Shown here: positions 24,675-34,598 of the stretch, piece after piece | Numbering within the stretch: position 1 is the stretch's first letter | Layout of the letters: each line of letters begins with the position of its first letter | Translations under genes and position numbers: made by a program | Notes under the pieces: model-generated | Told to the model about the DNA's origin: nothing | The model's database searches: none | Seen by the model: only the letters and a program-made list of their open reading frames with translations | DNA from: Avena insularis | Taxonomy: Eukaryota > Streptophyta > Magnoliopsida > Poales > Poaceae | Direction of reading: 5' to 3' | Assembly: GCA_023614405.1 (NCBI GenBank) | Contig: CM042685.1 | Coordinates: 186,840,257-186,904,256 of the forward strand | Length of the DNA: 64,000 nucleotides

Positions 24675-25290
24675 TCGTGTCTAACCTTAGCCACTTAGTT
24701 GTGCTCATTTATACCCTTGAGTGTAACACTGGCAGTTTGGTTGTACTCAGTTTTGCCCTCCAGTACTAACACTGTCGTGTGCAATATACTTACTTTTACC
24801 CTCCGGTGGCTGGTCAATAGAGAGTCAGCGAATGGTTTTAGCTTCCTAATTGAGTCATTTTATGCACAACAAATTCAAAAAGATCAAAACATAGTGGCAT
24901 CTACATAGGGAATCTTATTATGTGACCTGCCACCATAAGAAATATATATAAATCAAGTTTTAACCTAAATCACCACTTCTCAAATCACCTACTATCTATG
25001 AAGGTTCATGGCTTTCTACTCAAGCCTCTTCCCAAAACATCCCTCCCGAAAACATAGTTTGTCTGAATGAGGCAATAATTTTCAAACTGATATATATTTG
25101 AATTGCAAATAGTTTGATGTATGCTAAGATGTATTTTATTGTATAAAAGAAGAATTTTCCATTTATTTAAATCTCTTTCTGTTTCTATTTGAACCCCTCT
25201 GTCAGTTTTGCCCTTGGCTTTTAAGTTCTACTAAGTTCTGCCCTTGGTTTTTAAGTTCTACTCAGTTTTCCCCTCTCTCTTAGTCACAAA
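24675..25290 (+). repeat. Internal TIR-like motifs in the Mutator-like element
   Basis: The TIR phrase ACTCA-x-TTTT-x-CCC and its neighbour CCTTGG recur around 24693, 24740, 24785, 25205, 25235 and 25258, far from the termini. Together with the ends they form a series of short degenerate copies. They may be remnants of nested TIRs or extra binding sites. Nothing else is visible between 24815 and 25180. Confidence 0.45.
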
Positions 25291-25514
25291 CTCTCACACT
25301 TGTGTTCATCTTGGCTGCTACGCTCTGATTGGTCGAGACAGTTATCATGCGGATCGTACCCACCAACTGTTGATCCTATTATTGATCCTCTGTGATCAAG
25401 CGGGCATGATAACCCCTATATCTATCGGGGGGCACCCTCTATCCATGCAAAAAACGAGTTTGCCACAAATACTTTAACTTCATAAACAAATGATTTTGAA
25501 AATAATTTGAAAGG

Positions 25515-25859
25515 AAAGTGTTCAAAGGTGTATAATTTTTGTATATGCAAGTTTATGCATTATATTTCACTCCATGAAAATGATAAATGATCAGGATTTT
25601 ATTAGCACACCATTATCATGTCCTAAGTGCGATTTCAAAGAGTTCAAAGGTGTATAATTTTTGCCATATGCAAGTTTATGCATTACATTCTATGAAAATG
25701 ATAATCTCTCAAGATTTTCTTAGCACATCATTATCAAGTATGAAGTGCGATTTCATAGTGTTTAAAGGTTTATAATTTTCGTATACGCAAGTTTAGGGAT
25801 CACTTTTTATGCTCTAAAAATAGTAAACTCTCAAGATTTTCTTAGGACGCTATCATTTG
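25515..25859 (+). repeat. Tandem repeat, unit about 120 bp, three copies
   Basis: Three consecutive copies begin near 25515, 25638 and 25758. Each starts with TTCAAAGGTGTATAA or a variant and contains GCAAGTTTATGCAT and CTCAAGATTTTCTTAG-like segments. AT-rich and non-coding. Confidence 0.7.
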
Positions 25860-26655
25860 AAAGTGTTCAAGAGTTGTGGCAATTATAAACACTCTTTTAC
25901 ATTAAGAGTTATATAATTTTTTCAATTTGGAAGTGTTCAAGAGTTATGTCAATTATAAACACTATTTTACATTATGAGTTGTATAAATTTTTTTACTTTG
26001 AAAGTGTTCAAGAGTTATGTCAATTAGAAACACTTTTTACATTAAGAGTTGTATAATTTTTTTAATTTGTAAGTGTTCAAGAGTTGTGTAAATTATAAAC
26101 ACTCTTTTACATTAAGAGTTGTATATTTTTTTAATTTGAAAGTGTTCAAGAGTTGTGTCAATTATAAACACTCTTTTACATTAAGATTTGTATAATTTTT
26201 TTTAATGTGAAAGTGTTCAAGAGTTGTGTCAATTATAAACACTCTTTTACATTAAGAGTTGAATATTTTTTTAATTTGAAAGTGTTCAAGAGTTATGTCA
26301 ATTATAAACACTCTTTTACATTAAGAGTTGTATATATTTTTTAATTTTAAAGTGTTCAAGAGTTGTGTAAATTATAAACACTCTTTTAAATTAAGAGTTC
26401 TATGATTTTATTTTAATTTGAAAGTGTTCAAGAGTTGTGTCAATTATAAACACTCATTTACATTAAGAGTTGTATAATTTTTTTAATTTGAAAGTGTTCA
26501 AGTGTTGTGTCAATTATAAACACTCTTTTACATTAAGAGTTGTATAATTTTTTTTAATTTGAAAGTGTTCAAGAGTTGTGTCAATTATATACACTCTTGT
26601 ACATTAAGAGTTGTATAATTTTTTTAATTTGAAAGTGTTCAAGAGTTGTGTCATT
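25860..26655 (+). repeat. Minisatellite, unit about 70 bp, eleven copies plus a partial
   Basis: The unit starts AAGTGTTCAAGAGTTGTGTC and continues with AATTATAAACACTC, ACATTAAGAGTTGTATAA and a T-run. Eleven complete units and one truncated unit follow each other with a few substitutions and T-run length changes. The unit contains the imperfect inverted pair GTGTTCAAG... and ...ATAAACAC, so single units could fold. There is no coding potential. Confidence 0.9.
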
Positions 26656-27099
26656 TTCTTATTTATTATACATCCACCTCCCTATTTTTTAATTATAAAA
26701 AATCTTTCACTTGATTGCAGCCGAGACATTAACTCGATAAACCAATTAAATCATCGGAACGGCTCGCCAGCCGCATTCTCGACAGCAAGCACCCCTGTCT
26801 AATCGGAACAATTTGGTGTGAGTCTAACCTTCTCTGCACATGGTTGCCATTGTCATCCTTCATACAGGTCAGCGGGACGACACCATACTGCGGCCATGAC
26901 GAACAAGAGGCCAAAGGAAGCTCGATAAAGGGCCATTGTCGCCAGAGAAGGGCCGCTGTTGCCGGAGAATAAGAATAAAGGGGAGGCAACGGCACGAGCA
27001 CAGGCACGGGCGTGGGGCTGGCTCATGTGGATAAGCTGTGGGTCCAATGCTCACGTGGATAAGCTGTGGGTCCCATGCTGATATGGATAAGTGGAGAGA

Positions 27100-27400
27100 G
27101 GTGTCCACTACGGGAACCAACTTAACGCGGCCCCACTTTGTCAGCATGTAATGGCAAGGGTCCACTCCGGGACTTGACAGACCGCAACCCCACTTGTCAG
27201 CACGTAACGTCGAGGGTCCACTATGGGACCCAACTGAATGCGGCCCCACTTGTCAGCATGTAACGACAAGGCTAACGTACAACGAGTTTCAGACCGTGCC
27301 AGAGTTTCATAATAGGAGATGGGAAAAAGTGAGGAAAAGTTAAGCGACTAGGGAAAAGTGAGTACAACTAAGGAACCAAGAGCACGAAAATAGAAATCCC
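27100..27400 (-). repeat. Right terminal inverted repeat of the Mutator-like element
   Basis: Inverted partner of 22456-22745, ending AGAAATCCC at 27400 before the duplicated 9-bp site. It contains three copies of CACTTGTCAGCA-type motifs. Confidence 0.8.
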
Positions 27401-27409
27401 CAAATGAAA
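27401..27409 (+). repeat. 9-bp target-site duplication of the Mutator-like element, right
   Basis: CAAATGAAA, one mismatch from the left copy at 22447-22455. Confidence 0.8.
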
Positions 27410-27754
27410 TCCCACTAAAATGATTATCCCTAAGAAGGTATTAGTGATTACATGATCCTAATTCACTATAACACCCCTGGTCATCACGGCCGGCGGAATA
27501 GCTACAAAGGTGGACATCGAAATGTCGATCACATCATTAATGTGACTCATGCTCAATATTTCGATCTCTTGTGTTCCGAGGTCATGTTTGTACATGCTAG
27601 GCTCGCTAATTTAACCAAAGTGTATTTGTTGTGCAACATGGCTTACACCCACCGTATGCGAACGACAATATGTCTAACACCTATTTGACGCAGCGTGCTT
27701 CAAAACGGAGAACTTTCTTAGTGGTGCACACTAAGGAAGAACACTATTGTTGGT
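27410..27754 (-). other. Copia-like leader sequence right of the Mutator-like element
   Basis: On the minus strand this contains phrases (ACGAGCCTAGCATGT-like, CCTCGGAACACA) that I recall from the leader upstream of gag in Angela-type Copia elements. It continues into 22446-22318 once the Mutator-like element is removed. Element A starts at 27755, after TTGGT. Confidence 0.4.
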
Positions 27755-28292
27755 TGTTGGGGATATGCTATATGGGTATCCTCATAGCATGTTACCTATC
27801 CGGATAACCCGGATGTCCCACAGTTGATAGCATGGCCTATGGCCTGCTGGGCGGCCCAGTTAGATGGATCCAGAAGGGAGGCCCATGCTGGATAAAGGAA
27901 GGCTACGGTTGGAGTCACCGACGTACCCGGAGCCTTGGAGTGCAAGATATACAAGACTAGTAATAGACGGTGTAGGACTCTGTGACCTGTCCGGCTAGGA
28001 CTTTTCCCTATAAACCTAGGACCTGGCGAATATATAAGTCGGGCCTATGGGAGCCTTGAGGGCACGATAACTTACAACTTCAGACAAGCTCGCATAGCGA
28101 ACCAATCCCTCTAACTCGGCGTATTGCCCTTATAGTGATTTATAGCAGGAGTAGGATTCTGCCACCGTCGTGGGATCTGAACCTGGGTAAGCTGTGTTAC
28201 CTCGTACCCGTCAACCGTCCGCCTTCCCCCATGTCTCGAAACACGCACTGTGAGGACCCCTCCATGGCGTACTTGTCGGCAATACCACGACA
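27755..28292 (+). repeat. 5' LTR of element A
   Basis: 538 bp, starting TGTTGGGGATATGC and ending CCACGACA. It shares most of its length with the LTRs of B at 50455-50975 and 63066-63592 but is clearly more diverged. It contains a TATA box at 28031. Confidence 0.9.
28031..28038 (+). promoter_or_regulatory. TATA box in the LTR of A
   Basis: TATATAAG, conserved at the same place in both B LTRs (50723 and 63340); the probable core promoter for the genomic RNA. Confidence 0.65.
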
Positions 28293-28294
28293 GT

Positions 28295-28311
28295 TGGTGC
28301 CCACCGTGGGG
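28295..28311 (+). promoter_or_regulatory. Primer binding site of A
   Basis: TGGTGCCCACCGTGGGG, two bases after the LTR. B and C have TGGCGCCCACCGTGGG, so A carries one C-to-T change in the primer site. Confidence 0.8.
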
Positions 28312-31300
28312 CAAGAGGCGCTTCAGGCTCTTCAGTGGGCAAGGACCAAGATCTTCGTGGGAATCGGCAAAACCGTAGCCATCGGTCGCGTTCTCTTCTC
28401 CGGCAACATTCCGATCGTCCCTCCTGACGAGTTCTAGATCCCGGCGAAGACGAACCCTACGCGGTGTTCGATCGTTCCTATCGAAGACATCCACCTCTTC
28501 ATCGGCAAAACCGACTCGGGCACTAGTTCCCTGGGAGTCGGAGGAGCATCAAGGCCCGCACGGACCGCCTACAGGCAGGATATGTTCGCGGAAGGATCGA
28601 TGTCATATCTCTCTTCGGAGTTTGCCGGCAAAGATCGGAAAAATTCAAGGCCCGCACGGACCGCCTACGAGCAGGATACGTTCATGGAAGGATTGATGTC
28701 GGATCTCTCTTTGGAGTTTGCCGGCAAAGATCGGAAAAATTCAAGGCCCACCCAAACCGCCCCTGTGCAAGATATAAAGGCGGAAGATCACTGCAAATCC
28801 GTCGGCTTCGCCCGTGCGTCTGGACAGCAGAGATCCAAGTTTGTCGGAGTGGTTACCATCTTTGATCTGGCGCGCTGCGTTCAGAGAGAAGGCGAAAACC
28901 CCCACGATTACCTGGCCAGGTGGCTCCGTATACGAGCCGATCTGGCCCACTACCCCGATGATAACGCTTTGTATCACTTCTTGGAAGTACTGGACCATGG
29001 CACGCTTCTCCGACATTCTCTAAGATGATAGCAGGCAACAGGACGCCTTACCCTCGAACAGATGGTGAGCACCATCAACAACTACGCAGAGGCTGACGCA
29101 GAAGCCCAGAAAGCACTTTCGCTCATCGACGGAGAACCTCCGATTTAGCCACCGCCACCACTGCCTCTGACCGCCATCGTCGCAGCTGCACCACCACCTC
29201 TAGTCATCGTTGCTGCTGTTGCACCTCCACCGCCCGTCATCAAGGAAGTCCTAGCATCCTCCGACTCTGTCATTGACGCACTTTATGCTGATTTCAGTGC
29301 AGATTCAGAGGAGATAGATTTTAGTCCAGAAGAGCTAGACTCTTCTATGCAGGTGATGGAGGAGGAGTACTCGCGCGACGAGCAAGCCAACAACGCCTTC
29401 ACGTCTCGAGGGGTGTTCGTCACCAATGGGACGGCGATGGATGAAGATCAACCCGGACGAGCTCCGCCTACAGCGCTGGAAAAGGGGAAGGGGCCACTTA
29501 TTGCTGCTGACGATGATCACGCAAAGGTCATGCCTCCTCTGCCTAACCCAGTGCAGCAGCCGCAGGAACTCGGGCACCGGCCCGAGCAACAACAACACTG
29601 CAAACTTGCCACCCCTAGCATCTACGTCTGCAGCAGCCCAAGTTACTCCAGCTGATAGAGTGATGTACGACAATCTCCTCGTCGAGCCACTGACCGTTGC
29701 TCATATATGGAACGTGACCCAGCTTGACGAGAAGTGCCAGACTCTTTGGAGGAAGCGCTTGAGCCATCATGAGCAAGGCGCTAAGCTAGATCGAGATCTG
29801 GTCAACGCGCAGAAGTCCATAGAGAAAGCTAGAGCAATGGAGGCCGAGTACAAGACTTTGCTGCAGCAGCAGAAGGCTAAGAAAGCTCCATCTCGCGTCA
29901 TCAACGATCCTGGTGTACGGCGCAACCTAGGATGGGCTCCCTCGAAGCCGGAACAAGCCAAGCCATACATTGACAGTGAAGGCAAGCAGGTGATGGCCAC
30001 CCCACTCCTTAACCTCTCCGTCGCCAAGACCCTTCTGGAGCAGGATAGATCGCCCGAGGCAGTGGAACAGGTCTATGACCTAGTGGCCAAGGCGGTGAAT
30101 CAGCAGGAAAAGGCCACCTCTCAGAGGCTTGAGTCCGACCCAGCGCTTTGCCAGTCTAGCTAGTATAAGCCGCCAAGGGACAGATACCCTCTTGATGTCG
30201 GGTCCCAGACGGGTTCAATGGAACAAAGACTGAGGGATGCGCGCAACAGGAAGGATGCTATCCCCATATCCTCCAACCACGGAGAAAAGGCCCAACCTCA
30301 TCGCCCATCGCCACCGCCCCGCTCCCCCCGACATCGCGAAGATTACAAGGCTCACCATCGTACGGATATGCCCCCACCAAAACAGTGCGGCATCGTCATC
30401 CGCGACAACGTGGAGCAGACCCGTCATGACGGAGAGCGCAACCAAAGACACAAGAGCAGGTCACACCATGACCCTCCGCGTCCGACAAGCAACCGTGACA
30501 GGCGTGAGGCGTCACAGGAGTGTAAAAGCAAGAAGGCTAACCCACCGCCACCTCCGCCTCTGTCACCCCCAAGTAGTCACCATGGCGGAGGAGGCCCGTG
30601 TCGTTCACGCAGCCCATCCCCTGTTGACAAGAAGAAGAACCCGGAGCCGTACGATGCATGTTCATGGATCGATAAGATCCACGAGGACCGGGAAGGACCA
30701 TACCTGGGACCACGTTGCTTTGGACCTGCAATACCGTCCGCAACTTACCCCAAAGGTTTCCGGATTGACAAGACCATCAAGCCCTATGACGGCACCGCCA
30801 AGCCAGCCACATGGTTGCAGGACTACGACAACGCGGTAGAGATTGCCGGAAGCAACCCCAACGTCGCCGTCAAGTACCTCCCATTAATGTTGGCAGGCAC
30901 GGCCCGTCAATGGATCAACGACTTGCCGGAGAAATCTATCTACAACTGGTCGGACATGCAAGAAGCGTTCACCAAGAACTTTGAGGGTACATACAAGCGT
31001 CCCTACACTGTGGGGGATCTACAGCGGTGCGTGCAAGAGAAAGACGAGACATCTTGCGCCTACCTCTCCCGCTGGCTGGATATGAAGAATTCCCGCGCAG
31101 GAGTGCATGCCCAGACCACCATGGCCGCCTTCATCGATGGGTTGGAAAGGGGCACGTTGCTCCGACATAAGCTGAAGCGCTTGTAGGACAATCATCAGCT
31201 TGACTTGAATCAGATGATTCAGTTAGCCAGTGAGTTCGCAGCTGCCGACGATGATGCTCGTGGCTCTTTGCCGGCAACGGCCGTTCCAACCCAAGCTCGG

Positions 31301-31830
31301 AGGAACAGCAGTACAAAGCGGAAAACCGCTCTAGAAGAAAAGCAATCTACCGACATGGTCGCCATGATGTTTGTAGGACGAGGAGAAGGCGGACAACATG
31401 GCCGAGGATGGGGAGCAGGCCGCGGGCAGCAACGAGGAAGTGAAACCAACTCGAAGCCGCTCCGTGTTCCCCAAACGTACAAGGAGTACCGCGATATGTC
31501 GTGCCTCGTACACCTCGATGTCAACGGCAAGGCCACCCATACCAATCGACACTGCAAGTTCGTCAACGACCTCAAAGAAGATCCGGAGTCCGGCTACAAG
31601 CTAAGTCGGAAGAATAGACCGCGAGGAAAGGGCAAGGGGAAGAAGAAGGAGGAGGAGTCCAAGGATTCAAGTGACATGGACAAGGACGTTGACCCCAAGC
31701 ACACCGCCAAGAGCGACGACAAGGGCAAGAACCCCTTCGCAAAGAAGGCCCCAGTCTACCACACTTTCCTTGGCACCCCCACCGTCCGACAACAGAAGAC
31801 CTCTCTAAGGATCCTGATGGCTACTCTTCC
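28312..31830 (+). pseudogene. gag of element A
   Basis: The frame from the primer site reaches a first module at about 28845-29030 (RCVQREGEN, YLARWL, GTLLRH), then a Pro/Ala-rich linker, a coiled-coil-like stretch (about 29660-29900), a Pro/Arg/His-rich linker and the full Retrotrans_gag domain at about 30730-31190 (PYDGTAKPATWLQDY, GTARQWI, YLSRWL, GTLLRH). A Lys/Gly-rich nucleocapsid-like part with a C/H cluster (SCLVH ... HTNRHC) ends near 31600. Gag would form the virus-like particle. The gene is broken by TAG 28435, two stops at 29026-29034, frameshifts near 29150-29430, TAG 30161 and TAG 31184. The last is shared with B. Confidence 0.8.
28553..28744 (+). repeat. 96-bp tandem duplication in gag of A
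   Basis: Two adjacent copies of a 96-bp unit (about 28553-28648 and 28649-28744) differ at a few bases. Element B has a single copy at about 51235-51333. The duplication keeps the reading frame (32 codons). Confidence 0.8.
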
Positions 31831-32548
31831 CCTAGTTCCCCAGTACCTGCGCTGGTCGGAGGTTCCAATCACCTGGGACAGGACATACCACCCAGACCTT
31901 ATACCTACGGAGAACCAGTACGCCATGGTCATCAACCCCTTGTTTGACGGCGTGGAGTTCACCAAGTGTATGGTGGATAGTGGAAGCAGCATCAACATCA
32001 TGTACCTGGATACACTGTAGAAGATGAACTTGACGGAGGCAAACCTAAGGCGGACCAACACCATCTTCCACGGTGTAGTTCCTAGTCGGGAGGCTCGGTC
32101 CCTAGGGTGCATTACACTTTAGGTTGCCTTTGGCGATGTTAACAATTACTGCCAAGAGCGCATGACCTTTGAGGTGGTCCCCTTCAAGAGCGTGTACCAC
32201 GTCATATTCGGACGCGACATATTCCACACGTTCATGGCAAAGCCATGCTTCGTCTACAACAAACTCAAGATACCCGGACCAAGCGGTGTCATCACCGTAT
32301 CCGGAAGCTTTACCAAGGCAAGGGACTACGAGATCAATGAAGCAACCATTGCAGAAGTTGTCCTCTACAGCAAAGAATTCAAAGAGATACAGAGCAAGGT
32401 CGATGACTCAGAGATGCCCGCGTCGAAGAAGCAGATCTCCGACTCTGCTCCTGCGTTCAAGGCCGCCATCGAGACCAAGCCGGTGGAACTTGTGGTAGGC
32501 GATGCCTCCAAGGTCACCGCCATTGGGACGAACCTGGATCCCAAATAG
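31831..32548 (+). pseudogene. Aspartic protease region of element A
   Basis: The active-site motif VDSGSSINIMY is at about 31970-32005, with the flap and core following (FGRDIFHTFMA near 32210, LKIPGPSGVITV near 32265). Retroelement protease cleaves the Gag-Pol polyprotein. It is interrupted by TAG 32018 and TAG 32120, where B has CAG, and is followed by TAG 32546, present in both A and B. Confidence 0.75.
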
Positions 32549-33648
32549 GAAAGCGCGCTCTTCGAGTTCCTCCGTGAGAATAGGGACATCTTTGCCTGAC
32601 AACTTGCCGACATGAAAGGTGTACCTAGGGAACTTGCCGAGCACAGCTTAAACATTGGTCCAAAATGCAAACCAGTGAAACAACCTCTACGACGCTTTGG
32701 AGATGAGAAGAGACGTGCCATTGGCAAAGAGATAGCTAGGTTACTTAAGGCTAGATTTATCCGAGAAGTCCTTCACACCCGATGGGTGGCCAATCCTGTA
32801 CTTGTCCCCAAAAAGGGAACCAATGAATTAAGAATGTGCGTTGATTACACCGACTTGAACAAAGCATGTCCCAAAGATCCGTTTGCTTTGCCTCGCATTG
32901 ACCAAGTCATTGACTCGACGGCTGGCTTGGAGCTTTTGTGTTTTCTCGACGCATACTCAGGATACTACCAGATCAAGATGAGGAAGTCGGACCAATTGGC
33001 CACTTCGTTCACTACCCCGTACGACACGTTTTGCTATGTTACGATGCCCTTTGGGCTGAAAAACGCAGGTGCTACGTACCAGCGGACAATGCAACATTGC
33101 CTCCATGACCAAATTGGTCGAAATGTTCACGCCTATGTGGACGATATCTCGGTGATGTCTAAAAATTCAAATGACTTAATCTCCGACCTAAAAGAAACCT
33201 TTAATAATCTCCGGAAATACAACATGATGCTTAACCCTAAGAAGTGCGTCTTCGGGGTTCCAGCCGGCAAATTGTTGGGCTTCATCGTTTCCCAACGCGG
33301 AATCGAGGTCAACCCGGAGAAAATCAAGGCCATCTTAAACATAAACCGTCCGACATGCCTAAAGGACATTCAACGACTAACATGTTGCGTCACAGCAGTT
33401 AGTCGGTTTGTCAGCCGACTTGGAGAGAAGGCTACGCATTGTCAAGTTGAAGAAGCGGACAAATTCACGTGGGATGACGAAGCAGATGCAACATTGAAGC
33501 AGCTCAAGGAGATTCTTTCCTCGGCCTATCCTTGCGACACCGAGCCAGAGAGCCCCTGTTAATCTACATGGTGGCAACCAACCGGGTAATCAGCATCGTC
33601 GTCGTGGTAGAGTGGAAGGAACCAGGCTATAAGCACGGAGTTCAACGA
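32549..33648 (+). pseudogene. Reverse transcriptase of element A, cut by insertion of C
   Basis: An open frame from 32612 to 33562 carries the RT fingers and palm: ANPVLVPKKG near 32790, CVDYTDLNKACPKD near 32840, LDAYSGYYQI near 32945, MPFGLKNAGATYQR near 33045 and the catalytic YVDD at 33133. A TGA at 32597 lies where B has TGG. Near 33530 a small indel shifts the frame. At 33648 element C interrupts the connection to RNase H, which resumes at 45476. Confidence 0.85.
33644..33648 (+). repeat. Target-site duplication of element C, left (AACGA)
   Basis: AACGA is repeated at 45471-45475. Element B, which lacks the insertion, has uninterrupted sequence here (around 56238). Confidence 0.9.
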
Positions 33649-34129
33649 TGTCGTGGGAATGGTCACGGCAGATGCTGCAATCGGCAGCGAGTAGTAGAAC
33701 GAGGGGCAAGGGCGGCCAGCCATCTGCAGAGCGAGATGAGGGCGGAGACACAGGGTTTTACCCAGGTTCGGCCCCCCGGAGGGTAAAGACCTACTCCTGC
33801 TAGATTGTATTATGAAGGTGGTACAATGGGCGAGCTCGGCGGCGGCGCGAGTCGTGGGGGTATGATGGAACGTCTCTCTACACGCCCCGCAGGGAGGTTT
33901 ATATAGGCTCACCTTCCCTAGGGTTTACATATCTCAACCGATTCAGTTAAAGCTTCGATACTCGTTTAACCTAATCCGACTGGGCCTATCTACTCGCCTG
34001 GGCCTTCAGCTTCCAGTCGCTTGGTTCCTCGCTGGGCTTCAATCCAGTCGCCGTCTTGCAGGCCCACTCGCCAAGTCTTGGGCGATCGGAAGCGTCTGCT
34101 GGGTATACCCGGTAGGCATATCCCCATCG
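33649..34129 (-). repeat. 3' LTR of element C
   Basis: Plus-strand start TGTCGTGGGAATGG, end TATCCCCATCG. The right LTR ends CATCA, so the terminal dinucleotide here has mutated (minus TG to CG). A TATA-like CCTATATAAACC on the minus strand lies at 33897-33908. Confidence 0.88.
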
Positions 34130-34420
34130 ATAGTCCCGAGGCCGTCGTCGATTTGGCGTAGGTGGCTGCTGGCGATCAGCATCTGGCTGAGTAGACATCC
34201 ATCGAATCAACGGCGGGCTCTGTATAAAGGAAAAACTAATCACACTACTCGCAGCTTTGGCGGTCGGTCGGCAAACTCTTGTCATAGTGGTTGGGTCGGT
34301 GAGCCGAGTGGCTGAAGTTGGACCGTTAAACATGGTCAAACTAGCCGTTGGAGTTAATCCAACGGTAACTTTTGGCGTAATCATCGCGCGGTAACGGTTC
34401 CCTGATTTGGCGGGTAGCAA

Positions 34421-34431
34421 CCGCTATATAA
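34421..34431 (+). promoter_or_regulatory. TATA box of the antisense gene of C
   Basis: GCTATATAAGAGG lies about 170 bp before the ATG at 34599, outside the LTR and on the strand opposite to gag-pol. It suggests that the antisense gene has its own promoter. Confidence 0.65.
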
Positions 34432-34598
34432 GAGGAATGGCTAGCGATCAGAGGACCACCGTCTCACCATTTCCTCCGACTGCGCGCACCTTTCGCCTCC
34501 CTCCGCTGACCCAGCCAACCGGAAATCCTCGAGCCCCACAAATCTTTCCGCCATGGCCCTCTCCACGAACCTTGGGGCAGATCGAAATGCACTAGGGC

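Larger units (their letters stand above)
22456..27400 (+). mobile_element. Mutator-like element (Pack-MULE type), non-autonomous
   Basis: A 4,945-bp element with long terminal inverted repeats starting GGGATTTCTAT on both ends, flanked by a near-perfect 9-bp duplication. I see no MuDR-type transposase in any frame, so it depends on another copy. It carries a two-exon minus-strand gene (23261-24428) and two blocks of AT-rich tandem repeats (25515-26655). A gene inside TIRs without a transposase is the Pack-MULE layout. About 24815-25180 and 26656-27050 hold no supported gene. Confidence 0.85.

Noticed and set aside
25860..26655. CRISPR-like array
   Set aside because: Units are contiguous with no unique spacers, and the genome is a plant; it is a minisatellite.
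26729..27249. Minus-strand ORFs at the right end of the Mutator-like element
   Set aside because: They overlap the inverted repeat and repeated motifs; no domain and no splice or promoter support.
29347..30839. Other-frame ORFs in gag of A
   Set aside because: They are shadows of the gag linker, which is rich in Pro, Arg and His in all frames.
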